Notes under the pieces: model-generated | Database searches by the model: none | What the model saw: the letters and a program-made list of their open reading frames with translations, nothing else | What the model was told of the DNA's origin: nothing | Assembly: GCA_030549495.1 (NCBI GenBank) | Contig: JAUIRK010000093.1 | Span: 62,001 to 126,000 of the forward strand | From: Nectonema munidae | Taxonomy: Eukaryota > Nematomorpha > Nectonematoida > Nectonematidae | DNA: 64,000 nucleotides | Direction: 5' to 3' | Made by a program: the position numbers and the translations under genes | In this document: positions 56,154 to 64,000 of the stretch, piece by piece | Position numbering within the stretch: position 1 is the stretch's first letter | Layout of the letters: every line of letters starts with the position of its first letter

Positions 56154-57009
56154 AATAAAATCCAGAGTCTATAATATAATTAAATATATTTGTATCGCAT
56201 TTAAAAACACAAAATCTCGTATATTTAAACTTTGATGTAAAGGAGAACATAAAATCAAACTTACCGCCTTCCAAAACAAATTCATTTATACGTTCATTCT
56301 TTCTCAAGATTTCATCTAATAGCTATCATCTTTACTATCTATTGGTACTGAAACTTTAATAGTTGGGTATAATTACCTATTTTTTTTTAATTCAATATTG
56401 TTATGTTTTAGTAGGTTTTCAGCTAACTTTAAGTTAGCGTTGTCGGCAGAAGAAACTTTCATGAATTTAGATTGATTTTTATATATTAGTTTGACATCTT
56501 TTAAATATTCCTTAGCAACTTCATTGTTCATGCCATCACTTTTAAGATATAAAACGTTATTGTCAGACTTCACTATATCAGCCTAAGAATTTTTAACACG
56601 CACAACATTAATTTTATCTTTTTTTATCTGAAGATCAAATTTAACATCATCAAAACCTTTCTTTAAAACATTCAAAACATTAAAGCTGTCATTTTCGGAA
56701 ACTGGGATATTATCAGTAACCCTATCTTCTTGATTTATGCTTTGCCCAGATTCAACTTTTGAAAGAGAAGGATAATAATTTAAACATTTAGTACAAATCT
56801 ACCTAATATCAAGTTCATAATTTAGGTCAAAAAAACTCATTAAAATTAGCAAGAAATTTCGTACATGTGTAGCAAAACCAATTTAAATTTAATAAATGAA
56901 AAAAAAAATTAATATATTAAGTCAGTTATATTGTAGCTGGTTGGTTACTTATATAGTTTGTCGTTTAGATAATTATTAAGTAAGAAAGTAAATAATCAAT
57001 GGTAACAAA

Positions 57010-57180
57010 AGATCTACTTGTGGCGGGAGTAAGGTTGGTTAGATGCTAGGTTTCGATAAGTCAAGGTCTTGGGTTCGATCCCACATCAAGCCTACTATTC
57101 TCATAGTTCGATACAAGCGGCGCAATTGTGCCTTCTCGATGAAAACACCCTACGGTACTTTTACCTAGTAGCAGAGTTTC
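57010..57180 (+). mobile_element. tRNA-derived SINE, copy C
   Basis: The head is GTGGCGGGAGTAAGGTTGG, then TTAGATGCTAGG, with the B box GGGTTCGATCCC. The tail is ATAGTTCGATACAAGCGGCG, TTCTCGATGAAAACACCC and GGTACTTTTACC. It is the best-preserved copy here. Confidence 0.8.
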
Positions 57181-58437
57181 CTAAAACATAAGAATATATG
57201 AGTGATTAAAATGATAAACTTTGTTTTCTCTTTTATAGGCAGGCATTATATCATCCTTTTAACTTTTCAGAAGAAAGTGACTAAAAGTCATGAGGGGTTA
57301 ATTTTTTGCCTGTCGAACCTCTTGATATATATATCTATGTTGACGAAGAATATTCTGCATATATAATATATCTCATACTAAAATATTTCTTTTTTTGTAT
57401 GTGTGTTCCCGCTATGAATCAGATAAACTTTACTTGAAAGGTAGTCATGGAAGCGGTCTAAATGGCCTTGTGACACAACCTTGCAAATTCAATCGTTTTT
57501 GTATATTTTTTCCTTTATCTCAACTATCTTTAAATGTTATGATAGTTTGCGAGCTTTTTTTCTTTCTTTTTTTTATTCAAAAATATGCAAAATAAATTTC
57601 TTTCTTCTTATCGATTTTAAATTGTCTCTTTTATTCATATAGCATCTAAGCAACATTTTATTTACATATTTATCACAATATATTTTTATGAAATATAATG
57701 GAATTTTCTCAAGCTCTTTTTGGTAAAATGCCTTAGGTTCCTCAACCATAATGCTTTTCTGAATCGCTTAGTTCATCGATATTATATATCAAATGTCTTT
57801 TTTGTCAGGGGAGGGAGAGCGGAGTACGCAAAATGTTCATTTTGATTCGTTAAAATTTTTTAGTTTGAAATTACACTAGAAATCAGTTCTTTCTGAGATA
57901 TCTTAAATAAATTTTTACCATTCAAATATCTTGAATGTGTTTGGTTTGGGAAAAACCTTAAGTTAGCTAAGACGTTTTTAGACTTTGAGTTATCGAATCC
58001 AGCATCTAACCAACCCTATACAAAAGCCCCCTTTACATTTCTCTATTCTAACTTATCTTGGCAATTGTTCTCTCATAACCTTTGTTGGTGGTTTCTACAA
58101 TATAGAAGAAACAAATTCTGTTTTGTTCGCAATCCTTATATATTAGATATAGAGTTGGACAATTCTTAGCATCGCGATATTCTTTAAAAAACTTGGGTGC
58201 TATGGAACATTGAGAGTTGTTACCGTATTTTTCTTAATATCATCAGGTTGGTTGACTGCAGAAAATGTCATTTCTGGTCGATCGTCTAAAATTCAATCAT
58301 TTTCATATATTGTATCTTATATAACAATCAATGTCATTAACTATGTATAACTAGTACGTAACTTAAAATTGTGGAAACTCCATTCCAAAAGTTAGTTCTG
58401 AATACGCCACTGAATATACTACTGAAACAGTGCCGGT
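57181..58437. other. No recognisable features
   Basis: AT-rich sequence. The phrase GTCTAAATGGCCTTGTGAC and the reading frame around 57395-57595 match nothing known to me. Confidence 0.5.
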
Positions 58438-58817
58438 TGCAAGCCGATTTGACCGATATTATCAAACTGGACCACGTGCCTTGAAAGGGTCCGTGGTCCA
58501 ATTGGGCCTTTTTTTGTATTTATCATTGAGGTAACTTGAGGTCTACGGATTCACAAGAAAAACTAACAGTTTGGCAATGCTTTCTATAGAAAGTTAGATT
58601 GCTAAAGCTGTTGACTTTGAAAATGTTTTGAAAGATTTTACTAATAAAAAATATAGAAGAGTCTTTTTCTCAAAGAGTATATGTAATTGCCTAATTTGCT
58701 TCTCTTAATGCTATAAAAGTATCCAATCCAGATTGCCTTTAAATTTTTTTTATACCAAGCATTAAATGTCTAATTTTTTTGGTCTGTAGGGCCCCTCAAT
58801 TCCTAGCACCGGCCCTG
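58438..58817. mobile_element. hAT-type MITE, copy 2 of a two-copy family
   Basis: It begins CAGTGCCGGTTGCAAGCCG and ends CCTAGCACCGGCCCTG. The flanks TACTGAAA and TACTGAAC form a 7-of-8 target duplication. It shares its interior with the copy at 8814-9096 but is about 100 bp longer, with an extra block near 58455-58600 that contains the inverted pair GGACCACG and CGTGGTCC. Confidence 0.8.
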
Positions 58818-59164
58818 TACTGAACTTATCACTTCTGTAGCTTTCGAGTAACGCTTTTGGATTAGCTAAAGCTCACTTAGAAAGAAAGTGTGAAAATTTA
58901 GCAACGGTTTTAAATTTCTTTTTCATTTAATATTTCTAAACATTCAATATGTTTTTGACTCATAAATTGTAAATGTAAATCCACCATCCCTATTCTTGTA
59001 GGAAAATTTTGATATTCATTTTTTTATAATTAAAATATTTACTTGTCAACTTGGTTATGATTGGTTTTGGTGAAGTGAAAGAAAGTGCAATCTTTCGGAG
59101 AATAACTTTAGTAATCAAATACGCCGCATATTTAACAATTGGGAAAAAAACTTTTGTGAACTTT

Positions 59165-59208
59165 CTACTTATGTTCCCAAATGGGAGCATTGGGACTTAA
59201 TGGGTTAA
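59165..59208. mobile_element. TTAA-type MITE right-end fragment, copy P13
   Basis: TTATGTTCCCAAATGGGAGC followed by ATTGGGACTTAATGGG and TTAA is nearly identical to the right end of P6. The rest of the element is missing. Confidence 0.6.
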
Positions 59209-62120
59209 AACCACTCATCATGTGCAACCCACAATGTATACTGTTATTACTCTATTTTTTTTTTACATTTCAATAAGTAAAATTGAAAGTGACTTGAGAT
59301 TTGTACCAATTATAGTAAGACCAATTTATAGATTTAACTTTCCCACAAAATCAGTATTTGCAGGGCTGAATTGGATTCAAAATAAAGAAAAAACGAAAAA
59401 TTTTGCACTATAGGGGATCCATTTTTAATTTTACCCGTGATAGAATAAAAAATAACAAATTTGCTTAAACCGCTGTCATACTAGCAAAATAGTATTTACC
59501 TTAATTTCAAACGTGAAAGATTTAAATACCGCATAAATAAGAAATATTGGATAATTTTTTCGTTGGTATCTGAGGTTTTAAGGTTTGGCTATGTGATATA
59601 AAGAAAAGTATGCGAAAGACCTTCATTTTTTTAACACAAAACGTCACTTTATCTGACATTGAATTTTAATGCTTCATTTTTTTACTTCACGTTGTTATGA
59701 AAAAAGCATGCAAAAATGTCAACTGAACTAGTTGAGTATTCGGAAAAAGGAAGTTTTGTATTTTATATACTCCGTGGTAGTAATTTGAAATTCTAAAACG
59801 GTTCGAAAGTAATGGTAGCATGAAGACAAGATTAATTTTAATTGAATCTCTAACAATGTCCTTTGAAGTATGACTATATTATTCCATTTCATCGAGGATT
59901 ATATTTGTTCGTGTGAGTTTGGAGGCAAATCTGCATAAATGAGGATTTTAATAATGCTTCTTAAAAAAACAAAACATTTGTAATGCCTTCGAGATGTGAA
60001 ATAGCGTAGCAGGTAAATGCTTCTTTTATATTATTTAGTAAGTTTATGTATCATTTCTAAATTTATGTTAAGGACAACTTTCTCTACCAAATTCATTATT
60101 TCAATTAAAATGTATTTTTCACCCTCTTTCTAAACCATATTCTTATTTTTCCTCCTTAGTAATTTCAATTTTTTATTGAAACTTATAAGAATAAATAATT
60201 CTATATTTTTCTTACTTGAAAGACTATATCTTCTCAATTGCTATCAAATGTTTTAACTAATTTCAGAAGTATAGACTTTATTTATGTTTATTCAATCAAC
60301 TATCCGCCTTAGAAAAAGAGTTTTCGACATATATATAGAAATCAGAATGAAATCGAAAAATAATAACCGGCCTACTTTTTACAAATCTTTTTCTGCCCAA
60401 TTAAAAACGTATTAAAAGTATGAAGTTGACTTAACTCTATAATTTCTCCTCAAACAATAATACAATTCTTAACCTCTGGTATAAATCAGCGCTTAAAAGA
60501 TCTTGAGTATCATATTTTTACTAACCTTTTTTATAAACTTTTGGTAGAAACTATTTACCTTGTCACACTTAATAATTAAGCTAATCTTTTGCATAATATT
60601 GAATAAACATGAAAAAGACAGCTAAACCACTAATGCTCTCAAAAATCCTATACAAGCTAAAGCCTTGCTACTCACTCTAAAGTGGGATTTTCCAAGAATC
60701 AAACAAACTTTAATTTAGGAAGAGATTATTATTAATCAAATGAGAATGAAAGAAGAGGCACTTTTGTTTTAAAGATATCAAGCCATGGTGAATGTATAAA
60801 AACTGTAGAATTAGTTCACATTATTATTCAAAGGTTCAAAGAGAAAAAGCGTAAACTTTCTAACATTTGAAAGATATATCATTTAACAATTAAAGTACAT
60901 TTTGGCTAATTTTTACTGATTTGAATATGAAAATGTTTGTAAATTTTTCATTATCAATTAGAATAAAGATTACGATCAGAGTGTAAATCTTTATCATTGG
61001 TTCTCTTTATCTCTTCTAAATTAGTCATTTGTAGAGAGACAATTCATATGCTCTAAGATTTATCTAAATTGATTTGATCTTTTTTGCATAAGTTACATTT
61101 ATTCCTCCAGTCGTGGTGATAAAGTTATTTCAAATGACGAGGAAGTTTTTAGCGATGAACTTGAAGAACTATTCGAACTAACAGGGTGAAATTCGAACAA
61201 GATTTAGATCACGAAGAAGTCGATTAAGAAGGAATTTCTAAACATGTGTCATCTTGGAAAAAATATACTAAAATAAAAGTGTTTCTTCCGAGAATAAATT
61301 GAAGTCATGAATCAATTTAGAAGAACGTTATTCACACTTATCTGGATACACTAGTTTTGAAATATTGAGTCTATTTTTACAGAAGTTATCTTTGATTACG
61401 TCTTAGAGCAGACATTATTTATGCAAGCAGATTTTAAAGCAGTCTTAGAATGAGTATTTAAAATCATTTTTTTTCCATTAACTTCCAGTTCTTTGATATA
61501 ATAGTACAAATTTGAGCTATATTTGATCAGAGGCAGTAATGTAGCCAGTAATTTGAACAAGAGCCATACATTTTTGAGCGGGTCAAAATTTTTTTATATC
61601 AGATAATTTAAAGCTTAAAAAGTTTATCCCTATTAATTACTGTAACCAGGCCGTCGATAATTATCTTATAAGAGGGGGTTGTCCCTCTAACACTCATTTG
61701 AAATGTTTACAATTTCTTATAGTCCCAATCCGATTATTTTAAACCTTCGATTTCTATTTAAAAGGGCCAAATTTGAATTCATTGCTACATAACTGTCAAT
61801 TCATAGACCCATGTCCTAAATATATTTTAAAACAATTTACTTTACTAACTGAATATATGCGTAAGCAAAATATGAAGACGATTCTTTTTTTCTGTGTTAC
61901 ACTAATCAAGCTTGGTAACATTTCATTGATAAAAATTTTAAATTTTAATTTTAAGCAACAATGCCTTTCAGTAAAGAGTAATCGATCCACGTAGCCAATT
62001 CATATGATATGAATCAAGCTTGTTGACAATTAGTGAGATGGGAGGCTAAGAAAAATTAGTTAGCTCCTAATCAATATTGCATCGGATAGTGGGGTTGTCG
62101 AATAATATACTGTCGGATAA
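59209..62120. other. No recognisable features
   Basis: 2.9 kb of AT-rich DNA. A phrase AGGCCGTCGATAATTATC with GAGGGGGTTGTCCC at 61647-61685 could be one end of a hAT element, but no partner end was found. Confidence 0.5.
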
Positions 62121-62354
62121 ATGAGGTCTGACTGTATTACTAATGAGTCTTCTAATACAACTCTTTCCATATGGTCTTTAGAAGACAAAGACATTTTTAA
62201 CCTTCGAACACCAAATATAAAATCTGCTCAACCAAAAATTCCATTCCCTAAAGATTTACAAAAAAGATTTTTAGAGTCGTGGTATAATACCTTAACTTGG
62301 TTAGAGTATAGCATATCTAGTGATACTGGGACAAACCGTTTTAATAATTGGTAA
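62121..62354 (+). mobile_element. hAT transposase N-terminal fragment (TTF-type region)
   Basis: The open stretch reads SAQPKIPFPKDLQKRF, ESWYNTLTWLEYSISSD and TGTNRFNNW. It matches the region around the TTF zinc finger of hAT transposases (FPKxxxRxFxxxWYxxxxWLEYSxxxDAAFCFxC), but the cysteine-bearing part is missing, as if deleted. It is an isolated fragment. Confidence 0.6.
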
Positions 62355-62559
62355 ATGGAAATAAGGAGGGATAAAGACTTAAGTACGTCCGATGAGTAGA
62401 GTGAACATGAATGATTTTATTCTCGTTGAGCTTGAAGATTGGTTTACAAACTTTCTAAAATTTTCGTCGTAGCGGTCTCTATAATTTTTAATAGCTTGGA
62501 GTATCATTTAAAAAAAATCACTAAAAAATTGACACAATTGTTTATTCAAAAATTGTCTA

Positions 62560-64000
62560 AATAATCCAATCAATGACAATGTGACGGATGCATCGGCTTT
62601 GTCTAAGTTTGCTAATTTTGGCCAATGAAACTCTCATATCATTACTCACTTTCTATCTGTTTTGGGATTTGATTTCAATTGAAAGTAGCATGGAAAATGC
62701 AATGTCACACTCATATGTAGTGGCAAATCAAATCAGAACTTTCAGAGTCATCTTTGAAACATCAGCATAGGACTGTCCTATTTCAATCGAAAAATTGCTG
62801 AGATATTTCAGAAAAACATGTTTTGCACCTTCTCAATCATTTCAAATCAATAAACTGTTCTTGAATTAAGAAGTCTTCTATGGCAAGATTACTAATCGAG
62901 ATTATAAACGTGGTTTTGATAAATTGATAGTATTTTTTTAATTTTTGAAGGCTAAAAAAATAAACAGAAATTTCTTGGCCAAGATATACTATACAGTGTT
63001 TTATGGCCGCCAGGACATCTTTATTCTTCGGGGACAACAAATATGTTCAATCGAGCAAAATTTATCTTGTCTAAGAATGGGATTATTCGAGCCTCATTTA
63101 AAAAGCTGACACTTTTTTATGACAATGAAGTACTTGGCCCAAGGTTAAAGGAATTCATAGATTCAAATATGTTCACTAAAAATGATAGGAATATACGAAA
63201 ATGGACATCAGAAAATTCCGCATGCATGTCTAGTATGCTTTTACAGAAATTGTTTGATTTCTTTCCATAGTATCGCTTGGAACCTTTTAATTTGGAAAGA
63301 CACCTCATGTTTAAGTGCAGCAAAAGTTTTTCGAAATCATTTTCTTTGCACAAGTCTAAAAACAAAGAATAGTTTAATGCATTTGCTTTAATTAAATACT
63401 CTGTTTTTATGAGTTAATTGAGAACATGTTTTTCATTATTAAGGTTTGGCGATGAATAGCGCACTGGGTACCAATTATATCTGGAAATTTTTGCTTAATC
63501 AGAGTCCAACAACAAGAAATTGCCAAAGCACGGTCAGTACACACTCCAAGGGGATGTTCTGGCTTAATAACTTGAGCTGTAAAAAATTGTTTACCTTGTC
63601 AAATATTTCGCTTGTAGTGGTTCTACTGCTAAGAGTTTTGTAAAACAAAAAATTGTCTACTAGGTGCTTGTCAACTACGTATTGTACGTGATTTGTTTCA
63701 TCAAGCTGAATTGCAAAAAAATTGAAAATCGAATTCCGAATCAATAAAACCACATCTGATATGTCATCAGACATCTCTCCTTTCAGCCTTTTAACGGTAT
63801 CGTTTAACAGGAAGATATGTTTCAACTTTACAAGTTCAGAACTTCTTAGAACATTCAATATGATATCTTTGCAACAAGGTAATATAAACTGTTCTGTTGT
63901 GAGACTTTTTGACAACAGATATTTTTTGAAGCTTTTCAAACCATACTTAATATTTTGCAAAAACATTTCTATGTTATCAAAGCTGGATTTGTGCAATCGT
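62560..64000 (-). mobile_element. ZBED5/GTF2IRD2-like hAT transposase, broken and running off the window
   Basis: The minus strand reads from the right edge. First comes LVKLKHIFLLNDTVKRLKGE and MSDDISDVVLLIRNSIFNFF, then AIQLDETNHVQYV (the LDET box with the catalytic Asp) and DNFLFYKTLSSRTTTSEIFD. Next is LLHLNMRCLSKLKG (compare HTEVRWLSRGKV) and FLVNIFESMNSFNL. Near 62600-62760, FATTYECDIAFSMLLSIEIK and DMRVSLAKISKL give the dimerisation end of hAT proteins (FATTYxCExxFSxLLxIKxK). Several frame breaks and one short deletion are likely. The missing N-terminus lies beyond 64000. Confidence 0.72.

Larger units (their letters stand above)
52360..56845 (-). mobile_element. Non-LTR retrotransposon (LINE), jockey/CR1-like group, broken
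   Basis: Order on the minus strand: ORF1 from about 56840 (FDLNYELDI, YPSLSKVESGQ, VAKEYLKDVKLIYKNQSKF, FNYIIDSGF), then CCHC knuckles at 55930-55660 (CMKCLKFGHTVKRC, CAFCASVNHCY, CCFNCIKEN). An APE-type endonuclease follows at about 55430 (IICLQETWI). The reverse transcriptase starts at about 54363 (FKNGDKLNIDNNYRPVSI, FGFRKKHNTQS, FTDDL as the catalytic box) and runs to IVDTFQLLGIAIDNKLNW at about 52490. Several frames are interrupted and the 3' end is cut off. Two DNA transposons lie inside (52651-53727, 55922-56153). The YADD box reads FTDD, so the copy is unlikely to have been active recently. Confidence 0.85.

Overview
The window is AT-rich animal DNA with spliced genes, short introns beside very long repeat-filled ones, and a dense load of small DNA transposons. 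The DBD of the nuclear receptor is of the arthropod HR4 (NR6A) type, so the host is an arthropod. The base composition and repeat style would suit a crustacean such as a parasitic copepod, but that is an inference and no species marker is visible.

Two host genes lie tail to tail. From the left edge to 21476 on the + strand is the 3' part of an SLC26A11-like sulfate/anion transporter: six coding exons with matching splice phases, covering the last transmembrane segments and the whole STAS domain. From 40138 down to 23767 on the - strand is an HR4/GCNF-type orphan nuclear receptor. Eight coding exons can be placed with every splice phase agreeing, giving one frame of 1159 residues: a long disordered N-terminus, a C4 zinc-finger DNA-binding domain, a basic C-terminal extension, and a ligand-binding domain carrying a low-complexity insert. 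About 2.3 kb separates the two stop codons, and an 86-nt imperfect hairpin lies between them. Three CpG-richer patches (about 31.9-32.5, 34.6-35.1 and 44.9-45.4 kb) in or upstream of HR4 are candidate regulatory or 5'-exon DNA.

The rest is mobile and repetitive DNA. There is a FLYWCH-type MULE (4.2-6.7 kb), a second MULE fragment (14.7-15.4 kb), two Merlin pieces (42.9-43.7 and 46.2-46.7 kb), a non-LTR retrotransposon (52.4-56.8 kb, - strand) carrying two nested DNA transposons, and hAT transposase pieces at the right edge. Five short hAT elements have recognisable 8-bp target duplications. A tRNA-headed SINE family has four copies and a second SINE type one. Foldback elements, satellites and minisatellites sit in the introns. 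The commonest repeat is a family of about 13 short piggyBac-like elements of roughly 90-140 bp with TTAA ends, spread over the whole window.

No CRISPR array, rRNA or intact tRNA gene was seen. No cooperative gene system is evident. The most informative items are the HR4 gene model, the TTAA family and the nested insertions, which give a relative order of transposition.
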